A stretch of 64,000 nucleotides of DNA, from contig CALRQJ020000006.1 in NCBI GenBank assembly GCA_943370285.1, positions 1-64,000 on the forward strand, read 5' to 3'. Under the pieces are notes generated by a model. That model was not told the origin of the DNA, made no database searches, and saw nothing but the letters and a program-made list of their open reading frames with translations. The stretch comes from CALRQJ02 sp943370285 (GTDB taxonomy: Bacteria > Bacteroidota > Bacteroidia > Chitinophagales > Chitinophagaceae). The position numbers and the translations under genes were made by a program. Shown here one piece after another: positions 43,879 through 52,169 of the stretch. Each line of letters opens with the position of its first letter. Position 1 is the first letter of the stretch.

Positions 43879-45209
43879 TCGGCTAATAGTTTTTCAATAG
43901 CAGTATGTACTTTTTCAAATTCAAATTTGCTGATAGTTTGTTGCATCATTGTATTGATTTCTGCTGTGCATAAATTGCCAATACTGCCTTCGTGTGTGTG
44001 ATTTACTTCTGTTGAATAAGTAAATTGATTGGCTTCTATTGCCAAACCCACTTGCTTGTATGCATCTCTAAATGGCACACCTTGTAAAACCAGTTTGTTT
44101 ACTTCTTCTACACTAAAAATGTATTTATACTTTTCATCGGCTACAATATTTTCTTTTACAGCAATATTGCTGAGCATTAATGCAGCCATGTTGATACAAT
44201 CTTTCAAAGTTTGAAAGGCTGGAAATAAATGTTCTTTCAATAATTGTAAATCACGGTGATAACCACTTGGCAAATTGGTGGTCATCATCATAATTTCATT
44301 GGGCAATGCTTTTATTCTGTTGCAATGGCTGCGTATCAATTCAAATACATCAGGGTTTTTTTTGTGGGGCATAATACTGCTGCCTGTTGTAAGTTCTGTT
44401 GGAAAAGAAACAAAGTCGAAATTTTGGTTTAAGTATAAAGTCATGTCCATGCTTAAACGGCTCAATGTATCAGCAACATTGGCTAAAGCTTGTGCAGTAA
44501 TTCGTTCAGCTTTTCCTCTGCCCATTTGTGCATACACCACATTGTAATTCAAATCGGCAAAGCCCAATAATTGTGTGGTTAATGTTCGGTTAATGGGAAA
44601 TGATGAACCATAACCTGCAGCACTGCCCAATGGATTTTTGTTGACTACCCGATAAGCCGCATGTAAAGTATTAACATCATCTACCAAACTTTCGGCATAA
44701 GCACCAAACCACAAACCAAAACTACTGGGCATAGCAATTTGTAAATGTGTGTAGCCGGGTAATAAATGGTTTTTAAAGGCTTCGCTTTGTTGTTGTAATA
44801 ATTGAAAGAATGGTTGAATGGCGTTTACCATTGCTTCAATTTCATTTCGTAGAAATAATTTTACATCTACTAAAACCTGATCATTTCTGCTGCGGGCCGA
44901 GTGTATTTTTTTGCCGATGTCACCAAGTTTTTCTGTGAGCAAGAACTCGACATATGAATGGATATCTTCAATACCTTGAGGAATTTGGAATTTGGAGTTT
45001 GGAATTTGTGTGTATATACTTTTTAGTTCTACTGTTAATTGTTCTGCTTCGTCTTGCGTTAACAAGCCAACTGTAGCCAACATTTTAGTATGAGCTATAT
45101 TTCCTAGCACATCAAATGGAGCTAGCAGTAAATCAAATTCTGGATCTTTACCTACAGTGAATGTTTCTACTTCTAAAAGCGATGCTTTATCTTTTTGCCA
45201 GAGTTTCAT
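43875..45209 (-). CDS. argH: Argininosuccinate lyase
   Basis: A 444-residue cytosolic enzyme cleaving argininosuccinate to arginine and fumarate, last step of arginine synthesis. The superfamily signature is TGSSIMPHKKNPD (near residue 270), with HSARSRNDQ (~100-108) and PGYTHLQIAMP (~147-157). Residues 67-78 (TQIPNSKFQIPQ) are encoded by a TTTGGAATTTGG-type repeat, in a loop just before the conserved GIEDIHS. It is the last gene of the arginine operon. Confidence 0.95.
   Translation of the reverse strand: MKLWQKDKASLLEVETFTVGKDPEFDLLLAPFDVLGNIAHTKMLATVGLLTQDEAEQLTVELKSIYTQIPNSKFQIPQGIEDIHSYVEFLLTEKLGDIGKKIHSARSRNDQVLVDVKLFLRNEIEAMVNAIQPFFQLLQQQSEAFKNHLLPGYTHLQIAMPSSFGLWFGAYAESLVDDVNTLHAAYRVVNKNPLGSAAGYGSSFPINRTLTTQLLGFADLNYNVVYAQMGRGKAERITAQALANVADTLSRLSMDMTLYLNQNFDFVSFPTELTTGSSIMPHKKNPDVFELIRSHCNRIKALPNEIMMMTTNLPSGYHRDLQLLKEHLFPAFQTLKDCINMAALMLSNIAVKENIVADEKYKYIFSVEEVNKLVLQGVPFRDAYKQVGLAIEANQFTYSTEVNHTHEGSIGNLCTAEINTMMQQTISKFEFEKVHTAIEKLLAD
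44981..45010. repeat. GAATTTGGAATTTGG-type repeat inside argH
   Basis: On the plus strand four near copies of GAATTTG/GAGTTTG run in tandem. They encode QIPNSKFQIPQ of ArgH without breaking the frame. This low-complexity type is distinct from the C/G palindromes of the operon. Confidence 0.6.
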
Positions 45210-45212
45210 GAT

Positions 45213-45285
45213 TCAAGGTTTAAGGTGTAGGGTTTAAGGTTTAAGGTTGGTGATTCATCTTTTACCTTAAGCCTTATCCCTTCTA
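45213..45285. repeat. GGTTTAAGG/GTAGGG repeat with inverted copy between argE and argH
   Basis: Direct copies of AAGGTTTAAGG and GTGTAGGG (45213-45247) are followed after a spacer by the inverted form ACCTTAAGCCTTATCCC (45265-45281). GGTTTAAGGT and ACCTTAAGCC can pair (9 of 10). It fills the gap between the two genes. Confidence 0.6.
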
Positions 45286-45291
45286 CCAAAT

Positions 45292-46365
45292 TTATAAAAC
45301 AACTTTTCCCAATAACTGTATATATGTTTCAATACCATCCTTTATCTCATCCAAATAAATATACTCATCTGCTGTATGACTTCTTGCGCTATCGCCTGGT
45401 CCCATTTTTAAAGTAGAGAAAGGCATCAACGCTTTATCACTTGTAGTTGGACTTCCATAATACCCTTTGCCCAATGCCAACCCGGCTTGTACCAATGGGT
45501 GTTCTAATGAAATAGAAGTCGATTTCATTCTTGTTGTTCGAGGCTTGAATTTGCTTTTTAAATTGTTTTTAAGTTCATTCAAAATTTCATCGAATGTATA
45601 CAACTCATTCACCCGAACATCAATCACAAACTTGCATTGTGCAGGCACAACATTGTGTTGTTTGTTATCTGTTTCAATAACTGTTGCAGTTAACATACTT
45701 TCTCCTAATAAGCTGCTCACTCTTTCAAACTTGTAATTGCGAATCCAATTAATATCATCCACAGCTTTGTACAAAGCACTTTCACCTTCTTTACGTGCAG
45801 CATGACCAGCACGGCCTTCAGCTGTGCAATCAATGACCATCAATCCACGTTCTGCCACAGCCATTTCTAATTTGGTGGGTTCGCCAACAATGCCACAATC
45901 AATGGCACCTAAGTAAGGCAATACCAATTCAATTCCATTTACGCCACTGATTTCTTCTTCGGCACTTGCTGCAAAAACAACATTGTATGCAGTATCGTTT
46001 CTATTGTAATAATATAAAAAAGTTGCTATTAAAGAAACCAAACAGCCACCTGCGTCATTACTACCCAAACCAAATAATTTACCCTCTTTTTCAATAGGTG
46101 TAAATGGATCTAGTGTATAGCCCTTATTGGGTTTTACAGTATCGTGGTGAGAGTTTAATAAAATGCTTTTTTTAGCTGCATCATAATGCTTGTTTTTGGC
46201 ATAAATATTATTGCCCACTCTTGCATGTGGAATATTGTGCTTGTCAAAAAAAGCACAAATAATTTCGGCAGTATCATTTTCTTCTTTAGAAAATGAAGGT
46301 CTTGCAATGAGTTGTTTTAACAGTTCAACTGATTCTTGAAAAAGGGTATCAATAGAGGTTGTCAT
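45292..46365 (-). CDS. argE: M20 family deacylase (ArgE-type, acyl-citrulline or acyl-ornithine)
   Basis: A 357-residue zinc hydrolase. Metal and catalytic motifs are SHHDTVKP (H73, D75), LGSNDAGG (D104), SAEEEISG (E136-E138) and a C-terminal ARSHTADEY His. A dimerisation domain lies between (AGRAGHAARKEGES). In operons with an acyl-ornithine carbamoyltransferase, this enzyme removes the acyl group after carbamoylation, giving citrulline for ArgG. The substrate is therefore N-acetyl- or, more likely here, N-succinylcitrulline. It lies five bases after argB. Confidence 0.88.
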   Translation of the reverse strand: MTTSIDTLFQESVELLKQLIARPSFSKEENDTAEIICAFFDKHNIPHARVGNNIYAKNKHYDAAKKSILLNSHHDTVKPNKGYTLDPFTPIEKEGKLFGLGSNDAGGCLVSLIATFLYYYNRNDTAYNVVFAASAEEEISGVNGIELVLPYLGAIDCGIVGEPTKLEMAVAERGLMVIDCTAEGRAGHAARKEGESALYKAVDDINWIRNYKFERVSSLLGESMLTATVIETDNKQHNVVPAQCKFVIDVRVNELYTFDEILNELKNNLKSKFKPRTTRMKSTSISLEHPLVQAGLALGKGYYGSPTTSDKALMPFSTLKMGPGDSARSHTADEYIYLDEIKDGIETYIQLLGKVVL

Positions 46366-46370
46366 AATAT

Positions 46371-47213
46371 TTATTTGTTGATGATGGTTGTTCCAGATGT
46401 ACCATCTATCAATTGTTGTAGTCGTTCTGCTTTGCCAATAATTACTTTGTTTACACCACTTTCAACAGCAGCAAAAGCATTGTCTAATTTTGGAATCATA
46501 CCGGCAAAAATTTTCGCCCCAATTTTGAGTTCTTCGTAATATGCTTTTGTTAAAGTTGGAACAACAGAAGTATCATCTTCCACATCTAACAATACACCAG
46601 CTTTTTCAAAAGAATAAATCAATGAAGTTGCATATAAAGCACTCATTGCTTTGGCTGTTTCTTGTGCAATGGTATCGGCATTGGTATTTAATAATTGTCC
46701 TTCTTTATTGTGTGTTATTGGAGCTAAAACAACAGCAATATTTTGTTGTAATAAACTGTGCAGTAAATCTGCATTTACAGTATCAACATCTCCAACAAAA
46801 CCATAATCAATGCCCTTTTTTAAGGGTCGTTTGTGAGCTTGGATAACATTGCCATCTGCTCCAGTTAATCCTATTGCATTGCAGTTATTGGCTTGCAATT
46901 GTGCAACAATATTTTTATTAATAAAACCTGCATACACCATGGTAACTACCTTCAAAGTTTCGGCATCTGTAATCCTTCTGCCATCAATCATTTGTTGCTG
47001 AATGTTCATGCCTTCGGCAACTTTGGTGGCTAATTTTCCACCACCATGGATTAATATTTTCTTTCCTTCAATCGTAGAAAATGATTGTAAGAATGACGCA
47101 AGTTTACTTTCATCATCTATAATATTTCCACCAATTTTTATGATAAATAAAGCCTCCTTGCCCTCCAAAGGAGGGTTCTTTGAAACTTCGAAATTATTTG
47201 TCGTGCAATTCAT
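46371..47213 (-). CDS. argB: N-acylglutamate kinase
   Basis: A 280-residue amino-acid kinase phosphorylating N-acetyl- (or N-succinyl-) glutamate. Key parts are IIKIGGNIID (Lys in first strand), IHGGGKLATKVAE, and the ATP-side region near the C-terminus. The first ~22 residues (MNCTTNNFEVSKNPPLEGKE) are unusual: codons 13-21 come from a C/G palindromic repeat, and the true domain begins at ALFIIKIGG. A TTG at the Leu of PPLEG could be an alternative start, giving a normal-length protein. Confidence 0.92.
   Translation of the reverse strand: MNCTTNNFEVSKNPPLEGKEALFIIKIGGNIIDDESKLASFLQSFSTIEGKKILIHGGGKLATKVAEGMNIQQQMIDGRRITDAETLKVVTMVYAGFINKNIVAQLQANNCNAIGLTGADGNVIQAHKRPLKKGIDYGFVGDVDTVNADLLHSLLQQNIAVVLAPITHNKEGQLLNTNADTIAQETAKAMSALYATSLIYSFEKAGVLLDVEDDTSVVPTLTKAYYEELKIGAKIFAGMIPKLDNAFAAVESGVNKVIIGKAERLQQLIDGTSGTTIINK
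47152..47175. repeat. C/G-rich palindromic repeat inside argB
   Basis: Core CCCTCCAAAGGAGGG (47161-47175) preceded by GCCTCCTTG. It encodes NPPLEGKEA near the ArgB N-terminus. Confidence 0.7.
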
Positions 47214-47227
47214 ATAATTAACGGTTT

Positions 47228-48220
47228 TTAAGCCCCTCCTTTGGAGGGGTTTGGGGAGGCCAATATCTCACTCAACACAGCCTGTGCAGCCCAAACCCTG
47301 TTACTAGCTTGTTGTGTCACCAAACTATTAGGACCATCTAAAATTTCATCACTCAATTCTACATTTCTTCTCACTGGCAAACAATGCATTAGTTTGGCAT
47401 TATTGGTTAAAGCTAGTTTTTCGTTGGTCATCATCCAACGTGGATCATTCTCATAAATTTTACCATAGTCATTAAACGTACTCCAGTTTTTTACATATAC
47501 ATAATCCGCATTTTTCAATGCTTCATCTTGGTTATGGGTAATGGTTGCACCTTTTGTAAATTCTTCACTCAGTTCATAATCTTCTGGGTGCGTAATTACA
47601 AAATCAGCTTCGCCCCAAGCATTCATCCATTGAGCAAAACTATTGGCCACACATTGTGGTAAAGGCTTTACGTGTGGAGCCCAAGTGAGAACAATCTTAG
47701 GTTTGCCCCTACCCCCTAGAGGGGGATGTTGAAGCATGTGTTCCTGAATGGTAATAATATCTGTAAAAGATTGCAGTGGATGTAGTGTTGCACTTTCTAA
47801 ACTTACCACAGGCACTCCTGCGTATTTAATAAATTGCTTGATATACATTTCGCTGTAATCATCTTCTTTGTTTTTTAACGAAGGAAATGTTCTGATGGCC
47901 AGTATATCAAAATAACTTCCCAATATAGGTGCAGCATCTTTAATGTGTTCAACTGTTGTTCCACTCATGATGGCTCCTTCTTCAAACTCTAATGCCCATC
48001 CTTCTTTATCTACATTAAACACAATAGCTTCCATACCTAAGTTACTAGCAGCAACTTGTGTACTTAATCTTGTTCGTAAACTTGGATTTAAGAACAATAA
48101 ACCAATACGTTTATTAGCTCCCAAGGTTTTGTCAACAAAAGGATTTGCTTTATAAGCCAATGCTTTTGCTACCAATTCATTGATGTTTGCAACATCGTTT
48201 ACAGAAATAAATTGTTTCAT
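47228..48220 (-). CDS. argF': N-acylornithine carbamoyltransferase (succinyl-type likely)
   Basis: A 330-residue transcarbamylase. The carbamoyl-phosphate motif is SLRTRLST (47-54), and HPLQSFTDI and HCLPVRRN follow. Up to residue ~100 it aligns without gaps, from memory, to the Bacteroides fragilis N-succinylornithine enzyme, where Pro90 replaces the Glu92 of the Xanthomonas N-acetylornithine enzyme; here the residue is Val90 (SGTTVEHI). A small non-acidic residue favours succinylornithine. Two parts are repeat-encoded: an insert after IQEHML (QHPPLGGRGKPK) and the C-terminal ASPNPSKGGA. Confidence 0.9.
   Translation of the reverse strand: MKQFISVNDVANINELVAKALAYKANPFVDKTLGANKRIGLLFLNPSLRTRLSTQVAASNLGMEAIVFNVDKEGWALEFEEGAIMSGTTVEHIKDAAPILGSYFDILAIRTFPSLKNKEDDYSEMYIKQFIKYAGVPVVSLESATLHPLQSFTDIITIQEHMLQHPPLGGRGKPKIVLTWAPHVKPLPQCVANSFAQWMNAWGEADFVITHPEDYELSEEFTKGATITHNQDEALKNADYVYVKNWSTFNDYGKIYENDPRWMMTNEKLALTNNAKLMHCLPVRRNVELSDEILDGPNSLVTQQASNRVWAAQAVLSEILASPNPSKGGA
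47231..47261. repeat. C/G-rich palindromic repeat at the end of argF'
   Basis: Core CCCCTCCTTTGGAGGGG (47233-47249) followed by TTTGGGGAGGCC. It supplies the last ten codons of argF'. Confidence 0.75.
47704..47729. repeat. C/G-rich palindromic repeat in the middle of argF'
   Basis: Core CCCCCTAGAGGGGG (47712-47725) preceded by TGCCCCTA. It adds an in-frame Pro/Gly-rich insert between the catalytic helix with HPLQSF and strand PKIVLTWAPH. Confidence 0.75.
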
Positions 48221-48227
48221 ACATCTA

Positions 48228-48243
48228 TCTCCTTAAGGGGACT
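48228..48243. repeat. Short palindromic repeat fragment before argF'
   Basis: CTCCTTAAGGGGA resembles the core of the other C/G elements and lies just 5' of the argF' start codon, at 48218-48220. It is shorter and less certain. Confidence 0.4.
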
Positions 48244-48341
48244 ATTGTGTTTTGTTATAAATATTATGTACTTAGCTTTTGAATTACAATTGGGCTGTGG
48301 TTGCGTCGCACACTTGTACCATTTATCTATACGCAACTAGT

Positions 48342-49478
48342 TTAATAGTTCGATATAGCTGTTTTTAATTTTTCCAAAAACAAATCTATCTGTTCTACTG
48401 TAATGGCCAACGAAGGCAGCAATCTGATTACATTGGGCTTTGCTTCACCGGTAAATACATGATAATCAAATAACAACTTTTTCTTCAAGTCTTTTAATGT
48501 ATCCGGCAAATCAAACCCTATCATTAATCCATAACCTCTTACGTTTTCTATTGCCGCTATCTGCTGCAATTGTTCCATAAGGTAGTTTCCGTTTGCTGAA
48601 GCAGCTTGTATCAAATTCTCTTTTTCTATTACTTCAAGCACTGCTAGTGCTGCTGCACATGCTAAATGATTGCCGCCAAAGGTTGTTCCTAACATGCCAT
48701 GCTTTGGTTTAATATGTGGCGCAATTAATATACCACCAATAGGAAAACCATTACCCATTCCCTTCGCCATTGAATAAATATCTGCATCTACTCCTGCATG
48801 GTCATGAGCAAAAAATTGACCACTTCTGCCATAGCCACATTGTACACTATCTGCCACATACACTGCGTTGTACTGGTCACACAGTCTTCTGATTAATTGT
48901 AGAAAACTATTGTTAGCAATATTGATTCCGCCAACACCTTGAATGCCTTCAATAATCACAGCACAAATTTCATCGCCTTGTTTTACAAAACAGTCTTGCA
49001 AAGCTTGTTCATCATTAAACGGCAGGAAAATAATGTTATCTGATTCGTTAACAGGAGCAACGATAGCTTTATTGTCTGTTGCGGCAACGGCTAGTGATGT
49101 TCGACCATGAAAGGCTTTTGAAAACGCAACTACTTTCTTTTTACCGGTATGAAAACTGGCCAACTTCAAGGCATTTTCATTTGCTTCTGCTCCGCTGTTA
49201 CATAGGAACAATTGGTAATCTGCTTTACCACTTATTTGACCTAGTTTAGTAGCCAACTCCTGCTGAACAGGTATTTGAATAGAATTAGAATAAAATGCAA
49301 TTTGTTCTAATTGGGTTTCTATTCGCTTTACCCAATGCGGATGTGTATGACCGATTGAAATCACGGCATGACCGCCATACATGTCGAGGTATTGCACTCC
49401 TTTATCATCCCAAACATAAGATCCTGCTGCTTTGGTAATGGTAATGTTATTGAGGGGGTAGACGTCGAATAATATCAT
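48342..49478 (-). CDS. argD: Acylornithine aminotransferase
   Basis: A 378-residue PLP enzyme converting N-acylglutamate semialdehyde to N-acylornithine with glutamate. Motifs are FLCNSGAEANENALKLA (~91-107), the cofactor Asp in VYVADSVQ (D210), and PLP-lysine K239 in SMAKGMGNGFPIGG. It is a class III aminotransferase of typical length. 121 bases without a gene separate it from argF'. A repeat follows its 5' end (49480-49511), next to the four-helix-bundle gene. Confidence 0.94.
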   Translation of the reverse strand: MILFDVYPLNNITITKAAGSYVWDDKGVQYLDMYGGHAVISIGHTHPHWVKRIETQLEQIAFYSNSIQIPVQQELATKLGQISGKADYQLFLCNSGAEANENALKLASFHTGKKKVVAFSKAFHGRTSLAVAATDNKAIVAPVNESDNIIFLPFNDEQALQDCFVKQGDEICAVIIEGIQGVGGINIANNSFLQLIRRLCDQYNAVYVADSVQCGYGRSGQFFAHDHAGVDADIYSMAKGMGNGFPIGGILIAPHIKPKHGMLGTTFGGNHLACAAALAVLEVIEKENLIQAASANGNYLMEQLQQIAAIENVRGYGLMIGFDLPDTLKDLKKKLLFDYHVFTGEAKPNVIRLLPSLAITVEQIDLFLEKLKTAISNY

Positions 49479-49479
49479 T

Positions 49480-49511
49480 GGTATAAGGTGTAGGGTTTAA
49501 GGTGTAGGGTT
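49480..49511. repeat. Left inverted repeat of the four-helix-bundle cassette
   Basis: GGTATAAGGTGTAGGG followed by TTTAAGGTGTAGGGTT. It overlaps the 3' end of the four-helix-bundle gene, encoding its last residues (NNPTP). The inverted counterpart is at 49946-49971. Confidence 0.65.
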
Positions 49512-49871
49512 ATTCTCGTCTCTTAAATACTTGATAAAAGAAATTAGCATAGCCCTAACTTCATTTATTAATTTGTTTATCGTTTGATATTCTTCCTTTG
49601 TGATATAGTTTAACTCTAATGCTGAATAGCAACAATAGTCAGATTCATTGGTTGAACCTAAAGCGTTGTCAAGGAATCTTGTAAAGTCCTTGTCTGTAAA
49701 TCTGCCGCAGCCTTCAACTATATTTAACGGTACAGATAATGCTGCCCTCAACAATTGTGATGTTAACTCATATCGCTCTTCTTTTGGAAGTTTGACAGCA
49801 ATGTGTTTTTTTATAAACATATACATGTCATGAGATTTTTTCCAAACTTCTAGTTTTTTATAGTCTCTCAT
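49497..49871 (-). CDS. Four-helix-bundle protein (23S rRNA intervening-sequence type)
   Basis: A 124-residue all-helical protein. It opens with YKKLEVWKKSHDMYMFI and contains the family motif QLLRAALSVPLNIVEGCGR, placing it in the S23/four-helix-bundle family first seen in 23S rRNA intervening sequences. Its function is unknown; pentameric RNA- or DNA-binding has been suggested for relatives. It interrupts the arginine operon between argC and argD, unrelated to the pathway. Inverted repeats flank it and one supplies its C-terminus, so it looks like an inserted cassette. Confidence 0.88.
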   Translation of the reverse strand: MRDYKKLEVWKKSHDMYMFIKKHIAVKLPKEERYELTSQLLRAALSVPLNIVEGCGRFTDKDFTRFLDNALGSTNESDYCCYSALELNYITKEEYQTINKLINEVRAMLISFIKYLRDENNPTP

Positions 49872-49945
49872 TTTAATGTAGTTTAAGCTTTAGGTCTAAA
49901 GGATTAGAGCAAGAATTTTTTTTAATTAGAAGGATGTTTCCCTTC

Positions 49946-49971
49946 AACCCTACGCCCTATACCTTATCCCT
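49946..49971. repeat. Right inverted repeat of the four-helix-bundle cassette
   Basis: AACCCTACGCCC then TATACCTTATCCC; its reverse complement begins GGGATAAGGTATAGGG, matching 14 of 16 bases of the left repeat GGTATAAGGTGTAGGG. It ends just before the argC stop codon. Confidence 0.65.
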
Positions 49972-49975
49972 TTTC

Positions 49976-50959
49976 TCAAAAATAATTGGCTTTCAATTTT
50001 AGTCCTATCGCTTCATCTAGTCCAAACATGAGGTTCAAATTTTGTACCGCCTGACCACTAGCTCCTTTCAATAAATTATCAATCACACTATGGATGACTA
50101 CTTTGGTTCCTGCTTTTTCAATTTGAATTAAACACTTATTGGTGTTTACTACTTGCTTTAAAAAAATGGGTTCTTCACTTATATGCGTAAATGGAGCAGC
50201 TTTGTAAAAGTCTTTGTATAGTTGAACAATATCTGCTAATGGTTCTTCACAAGTTAGCGTTGAGCTAACAAAAATACCTCGTGTAAAATCGCCTCTCCAG
50301 GGAACAAAACTCAATTCACCTTTTTCTGATAAGTCGGGTTGTAATTGCAACAACGATTCGCCAATTTCACCTAAATGTTGGTGGGTTAATGTTTTGTAGG
50401 CCTGAATATTATTGGCACGCCAACTAAAATGCGATGTGGCACTAAGACTTTGGCCTGCACCCGTACTGCCTGTAATGCCGGTGGTATAAACATCGGTTAA
50501 TAGTCCTGCTTTTGCCAATGGCAATAATCCCAATTGAATAGCAGTAGCGAAGCAACCCGGATTGGCAATATTGTGGGCCGACTGAATCGCTGCTTTGTTT
50601 AATTCCGGTAAGCCATAAACGAATGTTCGATTATTACAAATGGCATCGGCTTGTAATCTAAAATCATTGCCAATATCAATTAACCTGATGGAAGATGGAA
50701 TATCGTTGGCTGTTATAAACTTTTTTGCTTCTCCGTGGCCGGCACAGAAGAAAATGACATCTGCATCAAAGTGGTGTGCTGCATCAAAAGCCAAATCAGT
50801 GTCGCCCAATAAATCTGCATGAACAGCGCTTATCGGCTTTCCTGCATTGCTGTTGCTTTGTACAAAAGCAATTTCCACAAAAGGGTGGTTTAATAACAAG
50901 CGTATTAATTCACCTCCCGTATATCCTGCAGCGCCAATTATTCCAACTTTAATGTTCAT
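49976..50959 (-). CDS. argC: N-acyl-gamma-glutamyl-phosphate reductase
   Basis: A 327-residue NADPH-dependent reductase, second reduction step of the ornithine branch. The Rossmann motif is IGAAGYTGGELIRLL (8-22), and the catalytic Cys is C136 in ANPGCFATAIQLGLLP. The C-terminal domain has TGSTGAGQSLS. Its ATG overlaps the end of argG by 11 bases, so the two are translated together. Acetyl or succinyl substrate cannot be told from this gene. Confidence 0.94.
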   Translation of the reverse strand: MNIKVGIIGAAGYTGGELIRLLLNHPFVEIAFVQSNSNAGKPISAVHADLLGDTDLAFDAAHHFDADVIFFCAGHGEAKKFITANDIPSSIRLIDIGNDFRLQADAICNNRTFVYGLPELNKAAIQSAHNIANPGCFATAIQLGLLPLAKAGLLTDVYTTGITGSTGAGQSLSATSHFSWRANNIQAYKTLTHQHLGEIGESLLQLQPDLSEKGELSFVPWRGDFTRGIFVSSTLTCEEPLADIVQLYKDFYKAAPFTHISEEPIFLKQVVNTNKCLIQIEKAGTKVVIHSVIDNLLKGASGQAVQNLNLMFGLDEAIGLKLKANYF

Positions 50960-52151
50960 GGCTATTTGTATTTACCTGGTGATAAATTGCAGTTTGATTG
51001 CCAAAAATTTTGCTAAACCCTCTTACATCTTCTCCTGTAAATCCCGTATTCATTTCTCCGTATTTACCAAACTTAGCGCTCATCAAATCATGTTTGCTTT
51101 CAATGCCAATGATTTGAAAATGATACGGTAATAATTTTACAAACACATCACCGTTTACATACTGCTGACTGTTTTCTAGGTAAGCTTCAATATCTCTCAT
51201 TACCGGATCTAAGATTTGACCTTCGTGTAACCAATTACCATAAAACTGACTCAGCGTGTCTTTCCATTGCAGTTGCCATTTGGTTAATACATGTTTCTCA
51301 AGTGTATGATGTGCTTTCAAAATAACCATCGGCGCAGCCGCTTCAAATCCAACCCTTCCCTTAATACCAATTATTGTATCGCCTACATGAATATCTCTGC
51401 CAATACCAAACGGACCTGCAATTGTTTGCAAGTATTGAATGGCTTGAGTGGGATGTTCAAATGTTGTTTCGTTTACACCAACTAATTCTCCTTTTTTGAA
51501 AGTTAATTTTACTTCTTCTGCTACTGATTTTGAAACTTGTGTTGGCCAAGCAGATTCCGGCAAGATGCCCTTACTGTTCAATGTTTCTTTTCCGCCAACA
51601 CTTGTTCCCCACAAGCCTTTATTGATAGAGTACATGCTTTTTTCAAAGTTCATGTCAACTCCTTTTTGTTTCAAATAGTCAATCTCTTGTTCACGACTTA
51701 ATTTTAAATCTCTTATTGGTGTAATAATTTCTACACCGGGTATTTCGATATGAAACACCATATCAAACCTCACCTGATCGTTGCCTGCACCTGTACTGCC
51801 ATGAGCAACCGCATCAGCTTGTAATGCTTTGGTATGTTCAGCAATATGTAATGCTTGACTTAATCTTTCGGCACTAACACTTAACGGATAAGTATTATTC
51901 TTTAACACATTACCAAACACTAAATATTTAATAATGCTATCATAATAAGATTTTACTGCATCTACAGTTGTATGTGTTTTTACACCCAAGGTATAAGCAT
52001 GGGCCTCAATCTGTTGTAACTCCTCTGCGGTAAAACCTCCTGTATTTACAATAATACTATGTACTTCGTAGCCTTTATCTTCTGATAAATATTTTACACA
52101 AAAACTAGTATCTAACCCACCACTAAAGCCTAAAACAACTTTCTTGCTCAT
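50949..52151 (-). CDS. argG: Argininosuccinate synthase
   Basis: A 400-residue ATP-dependent ligase joining citrulline and aspartate. The PP-loop motif is GFSGGLDTS (8-16), and AHGSTGAGNDQVRFD (~115-129) and the rest of the domain follow the family. It is second in the operon, 18 bases after the GNAT gene, and overlaps argC by 11 bases. Confidence 0.95.
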   Translation of the reverse strand: MSKKVVLGFSGGLDTSFCVKYLSEDKGYEVHSIIVNTGGFTAEELQQIEAHAYTLGVKTHTTVDAVKSYYDSIIKYLVFGNVLKNNTYPLSVSAERLSQALHIAEHTKALQADAVAHGSTGAGNDQVRFDMVFHIEIPGVEIITPIRDLKLSREQEIDYLKQKGVDMNFEKSMYSINKGLWGTSVGGKETLNSKGILPESAWPTQVSKSVAEEVKLTFKKGELVGVNETTFEHPTQAIQYLQTIAGPFGIGRDIHVGDTIIGIKGRVGFEAAAPMVILKAHHTLEKHVLTKWQLQWKDTLSQFYGNWLHEGQILDPVMRDIEAYLENSQQYVNGDVFVKLLPYHFQIIGIESKHDLMSAKFGKYGEMNTGFTGEDVRGFSKIFGNQTAIYHQVNTNSHEH

Positions 52152-52169
52152 AATGTATTGTCTTACTTA

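Noticed and set aside
46541..46846. Plus-strand 101-residue frame inside argB
   Set aside because: It lies fully antisense to a strongly conserved gene and is rich in Leu/Gln from low-complexity codons; it has no start signal or family features.
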